Positions 1 to 15,300 of a stretch of 64,000 bases of DNA are shown here, piece after piece. Made by a program: the position numbers and the translations under genes. Positions within the stretch are counted from its first letter, which is position 1; each line of letters begins with the position of its first letter. The DNA comes from Watersipora subatra (taxonomy: Eukaryota > Bryozoa > Gymnolaemata > Cheilostomatida > Watersiporidae). The stretch spans positions 3,782,001-3,846,000 of the forward strand of contig NC_088714.1 of assembly GCF_963576615.1 (NCBI RefSeq), given 5' to 3'. Below the pieces are notes generated by a model. That model did no database searches. It saw nothing but the letters and a program-made list of their open reading frames with translations, and was not told the origin of the DNA.

Positions 1-235
1 TAAAAGCGTAACCTTCTGCCTACTCGCTTTTCCCATATTCATAGCTAATTGTTACATAAGCTGAGCCATCAGTAGCAGATATGTTCCGTGTCATCTAGAG
101 CATATTTGTCCTTCAGAAAAATCAACATTGGTCCAAGATTGAGCATGATGCTGTTGAATATCGGTGAGAACGGGATGCTGTCAACTAAGAACTTTCTGCC
201 TCTCTCCGACTGCCACCATCTTTTGCTCTGCGGAG

Positions 236-318
236 AAGCGCTCAAGCAGACAGGAAACACGCAACAGTCTCTAAAATGGCTGCCTAGTAACATGATGCTC
301 ATGAGCTACGGATACACG
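236..318 (+). CDS. GH20-like gene, first visible exon
   Basis: Encodes EALKQ...LPSNMMLMSYGYT. A long pyrimidine tract (about 190-230) precedes the AG at 234-235, and the donor is GTAAGA at 319. The reading frame stays open upstream to about base 76, so a longer exon from another acceptor (near 80, 96 or 106) cannot be excluded. The upstream residues do not resemble the family, so the 236 start is preferred. The exon enters in phase 1 and leaves in phase 0. Confidence 0.7.
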
Positions 319-3300
319 GTAAGATGAGTCATTGTAGCCTTGCTTACGCTAGTCCGACTTTAGCTAATGATCCGAGGTCCCAAATATATTTGAAGCCTCC
401 TAGAATTGAGATGTTAGAAATAATTTATTGTCTTTTTCACAACCAATCACATACAATTAGGAACTATTTGAGGAAGTATTACCGCTGTAAGCCATGATCG
501 ATGAAACACAATGTCTTACCCGCTCAGTGCCATTATTCTTGCTCATATTGATATGGATTCAAGTGACCAAACTTTTAAAATGTTTTGAAGATCCTGTTGT
601 GCCATATCTAGTTGAAACAATCGGTGAACACCATATTGTTTAGCAGTTCTTCATGTTTAACCATAAACTTTCAGATCATAAGCATAAGTTTTCCTGTTAT
701 TGGCTAACATGTACATGCACGTTTGGCTATTGCTCGAAAAACAAACATGGTCTTACACTCAGTCGACAAGCGATTTTATTAGAAATGATCGAAGGAGAAG
801 CGAGTGAAGGAAATCCTCTATCTCCGCAATGATTTAGCTTTATTCAAAAGGATAACCGAGACATTCAGTTATCAGTTATTGCGTGTTCGTTCGAAATGTA
901 AGCCTCGAATGCCATCAATTCATTGGCCAACCGCTCTAAACAATAACGCACAATATTTATACTAGTCGAAACCGTAGTTGTTTTTCGAGCTGTGGGCAAA
1001 TACGCATGTCATTCTAGCCAGTCATAAAACTAACACTTCAAATGATCTAAAATTTGGTGATTCTGTCTGAAAGTCTTTGTTGAACAGCTGGTATTAACAA
1101 ATGCTTTACATAAACGCTATTAACATATCGCTTTATCTAAACATGGTTCTGACAGGATCTTTAAGCATCTAGTAATGAACAAAAGCATTTAAAATGTTTG
1201 AACTTTGAAATGAAATATTTGTTTGAATATTAGGAAGTGATTAATCCTGCTTTATTGTTCATAAGCAGCTATTATTATAGTTATCATACTTCAACTGTTA
1301 TTATTATAGTTATCATACTTCAACTGTTATTATTATAGTTATCATACTTCAACTGTTATTATTATAGTTATCATACTTCAACTGTTATTATTATAGTTAT
1401 CATACTTCAACTGTTATTATTATAGTTATCATACTTCAACTGTTATTATTATAGTTATCATACTTCAACCGTTATTATTATAGTTATCGTACTTCAACTG
1501 TTACTATTATAGTTATCGTACTTCAACCGTTATTATTATAGTTATCGTACTTCAACTGTTATTATTATAGTTATCACACTTTAACTGTTATTATTATAGT
1601 TATCATACTTTAACTGTTATTATTATAGTTATCATACTTTAACTGTTACTATTATAGTTATCGCACTTTAACTGTTATTATTATAGTTATCATACTTTAA
1701 CTGTTACTATTATAGTTATCGTACTTCAACCGTTATTATTATAGTTATCGTACTTCAACTGTTATTATTATAGTTATCGCACTTTAACTGTTATTATTAT
1801 AGTTATCATACTTTAACTGTTATTATTATAGTTATCGTACTGCAACTGTTATTATTATAGTTATCATACTTCAACTGTTATTATTATAGTTATCATTCTT
1901 CAACTGTTATTATTATAGTTATCCTACTTTAACTGTTATTATTATAGTTATCATACTTTAACTGTTATTATTATAGTTATCGTACTTTAACTGTTATTAT
2001 TATAGTTATCATACTTTAACTGTTATTATTATAGTTATCGTACTTCAACTGTTATTATTATAGTTATCGTACTTCAACTGTTATTATTATAGTTATCATA
2101 CTTCAACTGTTATTATTATAGTTACCCTACTTTAACTGTTATTATTATAGTTATCGTACTTTAACTGTTATTATTATAGTTATCGTACTTCAACCGTTAT
2201 TATTATAGTTATCGTACTTCAACTGTTATTATTATAGTTATCACACTTTAACTGTTATTATTATAGTTATCATACTTTAACTGTTATTATTATAGTTATC
2301 ATACTTCAACTGTTATTATTATAGTTATCATACTTCAACTGTTATTATCATAGTTATCATACTTCAACTGTTATTATTATAGTTATCGTACTTCAACTGT
2401 TACTATTATAGTTATCATACTTCAACTGTTATTATTATAGTTATCATACTTCAACTGTTACTATTATAGTTATCATACTTCAACTGTTATTATTATAGTT
2501 ATCCTACTTCAACTGTTATTATTATAGTTATCATACTTCAACTGTTATTATTATAGTTATCGCACTTCAACTGTTATTATTATAGTTATCGCACTTTAAC
2601 TGTTATTATTATGGTTATCATACTTCAACTGTTACTATTATAGTTATCGCACTTCAACTGTTATTATTATAGTTATCGCACTTTAACTGTTATTATTATG
2701 GTTATCGTACTTTAACTGTTATTATTATAGTTATCGTACTTCAACTGTTATTATTATAGTTATCCTACTTCAACTGTTATTATTATAGTTATCATACTTC
2801 AACTGTTATTATTATAGTTATCATACTTCAACTGTTATTATTATAGTTATCGTACTTCAACCGTTATTATTATAGTTATCGTACTTCAACTGTTATTATT
2901 ATGGTTATCGTACTTCAACTGTTATTATTATAGTTATCGTACTTCAACTGTAATTATTATAGTTATCGTACTTCAACTGTTATTATTATAGTTATCATAC
3001 TTCAACTGTTATTATTATAGTTATCGTACTTCAACTGTTATTATTATAGTTATCGCACTTTAACTGTTATTATTATAGTTATCATACTTCAACTGTTATT
3101 ATTATAGTTATCATACTTCAACTGTTATTATTATAGTTATCCTACTTCAACCGTTATTATTATAGTTATCATACTTCAACTGTTATTATTATAGTTATCG
3201 CACTTCAACTGTTATTATTGTAGTTATCGCACTTTAACTGTTATTATTATGGTTATCATACTTCAACTGTTACTATTATAGTTATCGCACTTCAACTGTT

Positions 3301-6300
3301 ATTATTATAGTTATTGCACTTTAACTGTTATTATTATGGTTATCGTACTTTAACTGTTATTATTATAGTTATCGTACTTCAACTGTTATTATTATAGTTA
3401 TCCTACTTCAACTGTTATTATTATAGTTATCATACTTCAACTGTTATTATTATAGTTATCATACTTCAACTGTTATTATTATAGTTATCGTACTTCAACC
3501 GTTATTATTATAGTTATCGTACTTCAACTGTTATTATTATGGTTATCGTGCTTCAACTGTTATTATTATAGTTATCGTACTTCAACTGTTATTATTATAG
3601 TTATCGTACTTCAACTGTTATTATTATAGTTATCATACTTCAACTGTTATTATTATAGTTATCCTACTTCAACTGTTATTATTATAGTTATCGCACTTTA
3701 ACTGTTATTATTATAGTTATCATACTTCAACTGTTATTATTATAGTTATCATACTTCAACTGTTATTATTATAGTTATCCTACTTCAACTGTTATTATTA
3801 TAGTTATCATACTTCAACTGTTATTATTATAGTTATCGCACTTCAACTGTTATTATTGTAGTTATCGCACTTTAACTGTTATTATTATGGTTATCATACT
3901 TCAACTGTTACTATTATAGTTATCGCACTTCAACTGTTATTATTATAGTTATCGCACTTTAACTGTTATTATTATGGTTATCGCACTTTAACTGTTATTA
4001 TTATAGTTATCGTACTTCAACTGTTATTATTATAGTTATCGTACTTCAACCGTTATTATTATAGTTATCGTACTTTAACTGTTATTATTATGGTTATCCT
4101 ACTTTAACTGTTAACAATATGATGTGATGTCATAAAAATTTATACATCAATGTTTTTTTTAAATTGATATCTTTGCAAGCTAAATGATGTGTGACCAAGC
4201 ACTGCCCACTCACCACTCCATTCAGATTATGTGAATTGGTATATTTCCAAAAGAATGTCACTGGTGAATCAGCATTAATGTTATCATCTTGAGAGTTATG
4301 TAATATTGGCGAGCCGAGCGATGACCTTAAATAACCAGGATGTAAATATTGGAAGTATTTGTATGTGGGCAGATGTCAGTGACGCCATGGAGTCAGTGTT
4401 TTAGCACGTGTCTTCAAGTTGTTGGCAAGTAAATGCATGTTCTCTCGTAAATACACAATCAAACTAGAAGCTCTGAGGTTTGGAATTTTTAATTATACTC
4501 AATCTATAAATTACACAGGTTTTGAAATGGCGTAAGTTACTTCATTTTAATGGTATATAAATTAGCTGCATAACATTTCCCCTTTCAGTGGGAGTAGGAT
4601 TAATTTTAAATTAAATCCATCATAAAGAGTCTCCGTCTCACCAGTGCATAGTAGATATGTAAATTGATAGACACGGCTGGCACGATAGGACTATAAACAA
4701 TGTACCAGTCTGCGTAATAAAAAAACATGATACTTTCATTTGTTTGTCATATTTTTGTTAGACTTGTTTTCATTCCAAATTATTAGTGTTAAAATATGCA
4801 TCAGACAAAATCAGCAACATGCCATTCATCGTAGTTTCACTGAGCTGACAAATTCAGTTAATACTATTTTGAGTATACATGTAGTTCTTGCATCTGAATT
4901 AGATGACCTCCTCTCTTGTTTCGGTATTTAAATGCCTTTTGCAAAAGTTACTGTCAATTTGACCGATTCTCAGATTGTAAAATACCCGAGAAGTGGACGA
5001 TAAGCACTGGGATGATCGATGGATCAGCTGTCCTACTCTATCATCTAACCAATCTGATGTATATTAATTATATGCATTCCATCTTGTTGTAGGCTGATTT
5101 TGATTTCACTCCGACGATTAAGCAATACACTGAATATGGGTTAGTATTGATTTCATTGATTTATTTATTTATTGATATTCTTAATAGCTCGCAACATTCA
5201 AGCTGTTATAAAATTTCATACTTTTGCATTATGCATTCATGTTTTTTTTTAAATAGTGAATTTGTCACCTTATCCTATCACAACAGAAATTTTGGTTAAG
5301 TGTACACATTTGTGTCATGAGCCGAAATAAACTAGTTAAGCGCACTCGTATTGCACTTAAGCGGCAATTAAACCATTAGCGTTCAAATAATATATTTGTT
5401 TGTGAAAATTTATGCGTGATTATATGACCTCGAACCCGCTAATGCTCAACTATCGGGTCTTAATGTTTTTTTCGTATTTTTTTAAACAGGAAGTATAATA
5501 CCCTTTCAAGTTCTTATCAATTTTAGGTTTTTTTTCAAAGCATTTACAAATAATTATTGTGTAGAAAACCAGGTTAACATTCTGTATGAAAGTGTGGGTT
5601 AACATTCGCCAAAAAACGTCAAGCGTCTACGCATTCGCCATTTGGTGAAGAGAAGGCCTTTGTTAAGCAGGCTTCTTTTTGTCAAGATTTAACATGAACA
5701 CAAATATCATCAGTAGTGATATGGTTGATAAAGATATTCTTACCTTTTTAACACCACCGCTCACAATCTTGCATTAATCTGCTTTTGTAAAAGCTTTAAA
5801 CACTTTGTAATCATTTCAATTTGGTGATGTAAGGTGTTTGTTTGCTCATTTAAACAAGGACTAGCACGGTACTTTTTGTACAAGGATTCTGTTCAGAATA
5901 GCAGTAAACAACCAAATCTTGTCTGTGTATGAAGACAACAACATGGTGCTGATACTGTTGTTAATTCTTCAGTTAGTACACAAAATACCAAAATCTATGC
6001 AAAAGTTATTAAAATAGATGCAGTCCGACCTTGATTTACGATCTTTACATAAAAATCTTCGAACATACGAAGTAAAAATTTTTCGCAAATATTTGTCTCA
6101 AAATACGAAGGCATTTTTAACATACAGTCAGAAGTTTCTCAAAACATTCCAGTTAGGGAAACCAGTACTTATGTACGCGGTTCTCCTTCAAATAGTTTAG
6201 TTTTGTTGCTGAAATAATGAGTAGTGCATTATACCTTCGGTTTTTTAGTTATAAAATCGTGAATCAGAAGAAGACTAGCCAGTTGTGACAGTTATGAAAA

Positions 6301-9300
6301 TTGGAAGCAGTACTTTCTCAAAACTAAAATAACGCTAACAAAACATGAGCAAACATCTTGGGAGTAATTCCTTGAAACGAATAAAAATGGAGAGGGTGGT
6401 CATGATAAAAAAGTTGTAAAAAATACCAAATATGAGAGCAAATATATGTATAAATAACTTAAGTTAAGCTAACGTAATTTAAGTGAAATTAGCTCCTCTA
6501 CCTAAGAGTCGTCTTTCTCTTGTATTGCCAAGATGGCGCCTTAACTTGCCTGCCCTAAGTGCAAAAACAAACTGACGATAAAAACCTCTTGTACAAAGCC
6601 GTACTTCATTTACTTAATGTTTAAATATAATTTAGTTTTGTCATTCAGTCTTGGTACCTAAGTATGTATAATACATTTGATTTTATGCTATATACACACG
6701 TATAATTATGCGTATAATTATCCTAACTATTTATTAAGGATGTTCGGCTAAATAAAATCTGATGTATTCTTGCAATAATATTTGCATGAGACAGTTTGGA
6801 CATACGGAACAGATCTTAGAATGGATGACGTTGTATGTGGATGTTTGACTGTACATATAGCAAGCCTCCAACTGTATTTATTAGCCTCTTTGATAGGCTG
6901 ATAGTACATATAGTTTTCTTAGCCTACCAGTTAAATGTATGTAGGGAGCCGGAGATGTCATGTAACTACCAAAAGACAATATTGCAACTGGTGTTCAGTC
7001 CTCCCTATGAATATGGTAAGAGAGGCAATAAAATTGGAGTTGCCCATCTATTTTGGCATCTCATCGCTATTCAAATTTGACTTCCACTCGCACTTGTTGT
7101 TTATTATGCTGAGTTACACTTTGTCGAAGAAATCACACATAATTCATTTTAGCTGAAAGAGTTAAAATAGGGTTCATCTGTGACCATCCATAATGGATTT
7201 CAGTGTTTTATTACGGTATTATTATTACTAGTACACTGGCGATCCCGTCGGCATAAGAGATCATCATGTGTAATAACTACAATATATGCACAACTAGCTG
7301 ATATGTAACTAGGGTATTAAAAACCAGCTTATAAACAATGAGAGGTAATGAGAGTTGCCTGCCACTTGCTATTAGCCTGGCACATTGCCAATGGATAATT
7401 TAAGTAAGCTTACTAATAAGAGCTACTGCTTCTCATGATGTCACGCCATCACATTACATCCTGACGGAGAGCGGTATCTAGCGTATTTGCTTCCCATATA
7501 GCGACATATATCGCCTAAGGAGTACATCAAGCTCGTGTGGCTGAATTGGTAAGGCGTCGGACTGGCAACCCGGAGGGTCCGAGATTAAGTGTTCTGCTAT
7601 AGCTTTTAATAGATTTTAATAGCTATAGCTGGAACTACACACATACATGTACACACATACCAACTTTGAAAAATATATATGCATAATTAATAATTATTCT
7701 ATGAAGCAGAAAGGCGATCGAGTGACACAGTTGGTAATGTGCCTGGCTGGGAATCCCAATAAGCGCGTTTGAATTCTGCACGTGGCAACTTTTTCCTAAC
7801 CCTTTTAGTATGGCTACGGAAAACACGGCTCTTATTAAAGTAAAGGTTTTTATTTCAAAGTTTTTATTTTTTTAAAAAACATTTTAGTTTCTGAAAATTG
7901 ACATCAATACACAAATCAATATTGAGCTATCCCTGGTCTGTAATACTAAAGTATGCAAGTTTGTTACTGTATTGCTGAAAGATTGTGTCTCAGTACAGTA
8001 GATTCCTCATCCAGTTTTTCATTTGATTAAAAGTATTTATGTCACAGCTGACACTCACAAGAATAACAAATTATATATCTAATAATCACCAATTCATTAC
8101 ATGAATAGCTGAAACTGTTAAAAACAAATTACTGTTGCTTTACTACATATTAGCGCAGTATTTCATCATCAACAATGCTAAAAACAAAAGCAAATGTAAG
8201 ATGTTTGAATGATTCAACGTAGAATTAAACCATCCCTTAAACAGGCTGTATTTAAAAACAACAAATCATACAATCTATTTTGATAGGTTTGTTATGTACC
8301 ATCTTGTGATGATGTTATTTGTGCAGTTTGAAATGAAAGGTTTACTCTAAATGGTAAAATCTTGGCTTACCAGCAAACCAGTATATACATAAGCATTTAT
8401 TATTCAAAAGCATATTTATTTTAATAATTCACAGTCATAGAGATTTTTATCCAACGCAGTTTAATTGATCTCGATCATCTTTAATGAAAGTTTATCATCG
8501 TTAATAAAACATTTTATTAGATTGTTGTGCGAGTTTGATCACCTAACAAGTCCAGCGTGTATCAAAAATACATGGTTGTGTTTTAGTCTTTTATAAGAAA
8601 ACTTTTTATACCAGCGAGTCTGAAACTAGAGCCCTTTTTGGTTTGCTTTTTTCATTTGTCTGGCTATTGAAAACTTTTCTCAAAGATGATAATATGAGTT
8701 TTAATCTATAGTCGGACTAATACCCCGTATTTGTCACAAGTTTGTTCGCTTAACTGAACATGTGATACCTGAATAGCGCTGATAATTCCTGACTTTATAT
8801 TTTGTGATATGATATGTTGTTGCAAATACTTTCACAAAGAGTAAAATTTGAATAGTTTGAAATATTTGTAAAATTGAATACCTTTTAAAAGCTATTCATG
8901 TTTACATGTCAAAAGTTCATTTAATTTTTAGAGGGATAATAGAGATATTTTTTAGTATTAAGAGTTCATCAGCTCACATTTACACAGGACATTTTAGAAC
9001 TTTCTGATGCATTTCTAATATCAATAAAAATCTAGTGTATGCTTTGTCTTCGCATGGAGATTCACTTTAGCTTTATAAATCACACGCTTACATATTATAT
9101 AATATAATATTTCGCAAGTGTTTCACCATCTTTGTCACATTTTGGTTGGTTAGTTTGTAGATGCTTGTTGGTTTGATTGGATGAGTTGTACTGAGTCTGT
9201 ACTTGCAGTGTTTGTAAATAACGCTGTCTCGACTGTTCAAGACAGCTATTTGATTTTAACTTCTCTGATCAATTGCGATGTTTGAAAAAAATCTCACTGC

Positions 9301-12300
9301 CAGGAATTTCATTTTATTTTCTCACGCCTTTCCTCAGTTTCCATGTCTAGTAGGCTAGACTAAGACATGCTTCTAGATATTGCATATTGGACTAATCAAG
9401 CTCTGCATGCAAGTGTTTCATGGATGTAGAGCAGTGTTTCTGTCTGCTCTCAATAGTTGCTTAGGCGTATTGTCTCCATTAGAACATCTAATGCTATCAA
9501 CCGAGCGAGTTAATGCGTTGATAATCTCCTTACTGATCCACTCATAATTTAGTGCTGCGCCGGGATTATCATGTTTTATGAGCTGCAAAGGTGAATGCCA
9601 CATACTTCTCATCATCGGTATTTCACCTCCTCCATGCGTAAGGTTTTGCTGCAACATAAACATGATTTGAATGCCATCAAATACCCGGACCTATGCATGC
9701 TATGACACGTGTTGGGAAATTGAATGGTGATAGTACTCCTCAATGAAGTTCTTGATGAGGCAATCTAGGTGATTGTTTCACGCTAGAATCAGCTTCTCTA
9801 TGACGTCACTGAATGTGTTGTCTGATTTGCATTGTTTTTCCTAGCCTCTACTATATGATTGCAAATACAAGGCCTCGATAAACTAACATCAGTAGACCAT
9901 ATCCGCGTTCATTTAGATTTGAAGATGTTTACTACACTTTGTATATTATCTTTAGGAACTGTTCCCTCATGACAGCTGTCGGTGAAACTAGGACATTTTG
10001 ATGATTGTTAGTGAGTGCATTATGCCCTACTTGTAATGGGATTCTTTCAAGTCCCCACCCATCCGTATCACAACCATCTGGCTTTGTTTAGGATTCGTCT
10101 TACTGTAATTCAGTAGCCACGGTTTTTGTTTGTAATTTTTTAAACTTTTCTTACTATCCCTTCAGTGTTTGTGAAACATGTCAGATTTGCCCTTTGATCT
10201 CAATATTAATCAACACCATTGCGCAGCTCTCACAGTACCGGTGAGAAAATATACTCATTCACTGCTCCTTTATGAGCCATTGTTTGTTGGTTATTATTAG
10301 GAGATTGAAGGTGTTTATGAGGATAAAAATTCATCGAAATATCAAGTTTTATTTGGTTTCAAGTCAGTCAAATATAATTAATAATTTGAGTTTAGTGTGT
10401 TATTTAAAAACAATTTTGGTCTGTTCATTGTTGAAATATTTAGCTGGAGAAAATTGGGTGCGTAGGAAGGGAGAGAGGCCTATATATTTAAAGGAAACTT
10501 GCTATAGCATACCTTGAACATGGTGTGTGGTGAAATCACATGGTGATTCTCGCAGGACCGACAGAGTTCATGTGTATAAATAAACACAATAAATTTTCTT
10601 TGGTCACATAGACTACTAGATTTTCAGATGTATTTGTTCGGGAATATTTTTACAGATCTTTTGACAGTACTGAATATTGGTGACCGTGCTTTTGACACGA
10701 GTAACCAGTAAAAACTGAACTGGAATATCTGTCAATAGAAGGACATGATTGATGAGTGTTTATATCATCAACCCAGTTAGATATATCTGCATATGCTCGA
10801 ATGATAACAGAATAAATCATTTACAAGTACTTGAGGCTGTTGTATTTTTCTTTGTAGTTCTGCGTACTACGTCTGCCCTGGTACATCATCGTGGAACAGG
10901 TGAGCCTTCCTTATGATTGTCCTCCTACAAGTACTTTGAATTTATCTGTAAATCCCAGGGTAGCTTTGATGTTCTTCATCAGAACCACAACAAGCATTTA
11001 GAGTGAAGTAAATATACAAAAAGTAAGGAAGATTTGCTACCATCATTGGAGAAGCTCAAATTATTTTTTGTGATATCTTGTCTCTATTAGCAATTGCACT
11101 AACACAGTGTTATGAAACACGACCTTGTTAGTTTTAGCTAGTAAGATGCATTCACCTTACCATTCACCCATTACCAGCAGATTTCATGTTATACATGTAT
11201 AATTAGACATTATTATAATTAGAATGAAAAGATTTTGTTTTGATCACAAAAATTATCACGGAAATGGGCTAGCAATGTCCTGCGAGATTTAAACAACCCG
11301 TAAGCCGATACCTGATTAAACTTGGAGTCGTATTCCCACTACCATACGCGCTATCTAGCTGTCACTACAGGAGGACTCGTGTTTGATTGTTAGTCCGCTA
11401 TTTTTGTTTGAAATGTTATTGCAAACTATGGCTTTTATGCTGCACTTCAAACTATCAGAACTATACATCTTGGTTCAATGTTGTTCTGTTGAAAATTCTA
11501 TGCTTGAAGATGCTGCTTTTATTCAACACCGTTTAAACAGCTTTGAATCTTTCTAAAATTTTAACAGAGTCAAAAATTTCTGAAACCATAAAAATGATCG
11601 TTATCTCAACCAACCATCATAAATAATAGGTTGTCACAGGTTCAAAACCCGATGTATGTTTTGAGTAATGTCTTGCCAACTATCATATGCATGGTCAGGC
11701 GCGGGAGGATTGTTATTTGAATTTATATATCAAATGTGCCACACTGATGCATCATGCTATCATAGATGACCCTCATCGAATGTTTTCGAAATACTAGACA
11801 AAACAGGGCGCCGATTGAAGCATTAATGTCAAATGATGGCATATATTGTAGTTTATTACAGAGCTGTAATTAGGTATTAAATATACTGCATTCTAATATG
11901 TTGTTATACCTTGTGGGCACTTTTGGATAAAATCGATTATATTTTGGCACACAGTTTTTTCACAGCGTAGTAGCTGCAGATTTCTACCATGCGTTTCAGC
12001 ATACGGTTTATTCCTGTTAATTCACTTTTTTATATTTCTAACATTTTCAGGAAATAAATGTTTGCGGTTTTTTCGTGATCGCTTTATTCACATTTTTACA
12101 CGGCATCCGAGAGGCAGACGCCTAGCTGGCACCACAACTGAGCATATTCAAACCAATATTGCTAAATGCTGGCACCACTCTGTCTGAGTGAATAACTTCT
12201 ATATTGTTGCTGCTAAACACAAAATGATGTAGCGCCCTAACATATTTTACCTAAGTAAATCAACTTAATATACCTTCATGGCAAGCATGCAGTTTTATAG

Positions 12301-15300
12301 CAACCTGATTAGAAGACATATTTGTTCGCATTGCAAGAGCTTGTTTAGAATGCCTGCAACACAAGAAGTACTTCTATCTACCATAAAAATATTTTGCAAC
12401 TCATTTTAGAAGATTTCAAAAAAAGCACGATTCCGGTGTCACTGGAGCTATACATTGACTGAGTTCACGGTTTAGAAAAACTTCTACAATTTGTAGCGAT
12501 TCTCATCGTGAAATGTGACAAGTAGAGCAAGTAGAACTGACAGAACTACATGTATAAGAATCACTCTAAGCAGGAGTATAATATTTGAACATTGTCTCTT
12601 CTTTAGGAAAGCAATGTTGATCAAAATCAAACTTTGCAATTTGAACCATATTTGTTTAATCTTACACAGTTAAAAGCTGGTAAAGGGTCTAACTTTTAAC
12701 AAATATCTTGAATAAAATAAATTCTTTAGAATTCATGTTACAATTATATAAAAAATAGCCAAATGTTTATTCTTAGTTATTTACTCGCACATTTAGTACA
12801 TAACATGGATTGTACATGTGGTTACTATGTCTATGGTTACTGTGTCTATGGTTACTATGTCTATGATTACTATGTCTATGGTTACTATGTCTATGGTTAC
12901 TGTGATTGTACAAGTGGTTACTATGTCTATGGTTACTATGTCTATGGTTATTGTGTCTATGGTTATTGTGTCTATGGTTACTGTGTCTATGGTTACTGTG
13001 TCTGTGGTTACTGTGTCTGTGGTTACTGTGATGTTACATGTGGTTACTATGTCTATGGTTACTGTGATTGTACATCTGGTTGCCATGTCTAAAGTATTAT
13101 AATTGTACATGTGGTCACTATGTCTAAAGTACTATGATTGTACATGTGGTCACTATGTCTAAAGTGCTAGGCTCATTGAAAGAAAGAAATATATTAAATT
13201 TTCTTTAACATCTAAATGATATGAGTATGGATAGTTTTTATATTTCAACAAGAAACAATTTTTTCATCTGCTAAAATTTAAAACTAAATTTGGATTTGCT
13301 TTTCTTAGCTTGTCCTTCAATTGATGTTATATTTAGAAAATATTTAGCTTAGCCAATGCTCAAGTTTAGTCATATCTGCCTATTTAATGGATATAACTGG
13401 GAAAAATTGATAAACACAGTTTTTATTCATTTTCTGAATAATTTAGGACAGATTTTCTTATAATTATTATCCATAAACTTATTGCATACTGCTTCATAGA
13501 TCGCTTTTCTAAAGTTTGGTTTTATGTTTATTCCGTGGTATTAGTGCTCTAACCTATGGAGGCAGCAGGCTGCGTTCAGCAGGCTACGTTCAGCAGGCTG
13601 CGTTCAGCAGGCTGCGTTCAGCAGGCTGCGTTCAGCAGGCTGCGTTCAGCAGGCTGCGTTCAGCAGCGTCTACTAAGACCCTAAGCATTCTAGTTTTTGT
13701 TGAGTCATGCTCCTTAATCTGCCCCTACTAACTGCCTATTTCCTATCCAGCACCCAGCGTAGCGCCTTAATCCACACAGGTGATTTATTTATATTAAAGG
13801 GAGACATTATGTGACTATCAATTTATCGCCTACACCTACATCGGTTATTGTCTGGCATTCGCTAATCTTCTCTCTGTGTCCCTCCTCACTCGTCTCTTCT
13901 TACACCTAGTCTTTGCTGTCTGAAATGAATGTTACACTTTTTGCCGGTTTCTTTTGGCAATGGAGTATTACTGTAAACTAGTGAATGTTTAGGTAACCAA
14001 TTTTGAGTTTTTGATAATATGGTTCAGACCCCAAATTCAGCATATCTAACCTACCAGAATAGAATCATAAAAAATACTCATTTTCTGTTGAAATAGAGTG
14101 TCCTCGACTATAATTGGAGCATTTAGTATTTGGAGAGATCGGTCTAGCTAAACAAGTTGTTCTTTGTGGAAAACCTTGCTGACTAATTCTGCGCTGACTG
14201 AAAGTCAAGTTATTTTCATAAAATGCTCAACTGAAATTGTCAATTGCAGAGCTCCAGTTTGAGAATGTTTCTTAATTTATTGCCCTCTAATTCTAGAATT
14301 GTATGCTCTTGCCTCCGTCATGCGCTATTGGACAAAACCCTAACACGAGATAAAATTGTAACTTCTGAAGAAACTAATTCTCAAGGCTCGCGTGCGCAGC
14401 GACCAAGCGAAAATACAATGCGATTGGGTGAAGCGTATGAGTTATGTTTTTTATTGTTCAATAATTATCACATGCATACTCAGTGCTCTAACCACTCAAG
14501 AGAGTTTCGGGTAGGAACAAGTTGATGATACCGAGGGAAGCTCGAATAGCAGAACCAAATTCTTGCAGCTGTGAAGTATTTAGAAATGGATAATACTCTT
14601 GTCAGACCAGCAAGCACTGCTCCCTCGTTGTCAGGCCAGCGAACGAACGCTTGTCCGTGTCATGTAAATAAACGTTGCAACATTAAGTTATATAAGCATG
14701 GTAATGTTGCGCAATAGTGACTGCACTCACTGAGTCCGCCAATTTTTTTATCCTTTAGGGGTTGCATTCCCCTGGACTGCATGAGATAAAAAGTGATAAC
14801 TAGAATCGCTTTCTTATCTTGTTTAGTTCACCCAGTTTCCAAGTCAGATGTTCAGTGCATATTGCTATCTAAGTCATTCATAAGAATTTAATATTATTAA
14901 ATTTCTGAAAGGCTATTCTCTGCGCTAATGAATCATATATGTTTAGAGTTTGTGTAAATGTCCTTTGAAGGAAAACTGTGATCAATGTTGCGACAGATAT
15001 ATAGCTTAATCCGTTACAATAGATTTTGTATCATAGCAAACCGCTTGAATAGCCCTATCACTATTGATGTTTGGGTCAAAAACTAGAAGTACAGCTCATA
15101 TGTTTCTAATATTCTTTTTTCAAAAGAAAAAGAATATTACTCTTCCCCCTTTAATATCTGAATGCTTGCTCACACCAGCTTCGTTATCCAGTTTAGGATA
15201 ACGAAACTAAGTGATGACATGTAAAAAGTCAGTTTCATCAAAATGCCTTTGTAGATGTGTGTTCATAACGGTATAAACACCTTCAACTTTGAAAAAAAAA

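Larger units (their letters stand above)
5140..10857 (+). other. Intron of the GH20-like gene
   Basis: A 5.7-kb AT-rich intron. Two tRNA-derived SINE pieces lie at 7531-7600 and 7722-7845. I see nothing else: the short ORFs here lack splice sites, codon bias or recognisable motifs. Confidence 0.7.

Noticed and set aside
1269..4113. Regular repeats suggesting a CRISPR array
   Set aside because: Units abut with no unique spacers, there are no cas genes, and the array lies in a eukaryotic intron.
7531..7600. Possible functional tRNA
   Set aside because: A and B boxes are present but no acceptor stem pairs and the anticodon arm is poor; better explained as a SINE head.
12763..13110. Overlapping ORFs of about 100 codons on both strands
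   Set aside because: They are produced by the 15-bp minisatellite; no start context, splice site or independent coding sign.
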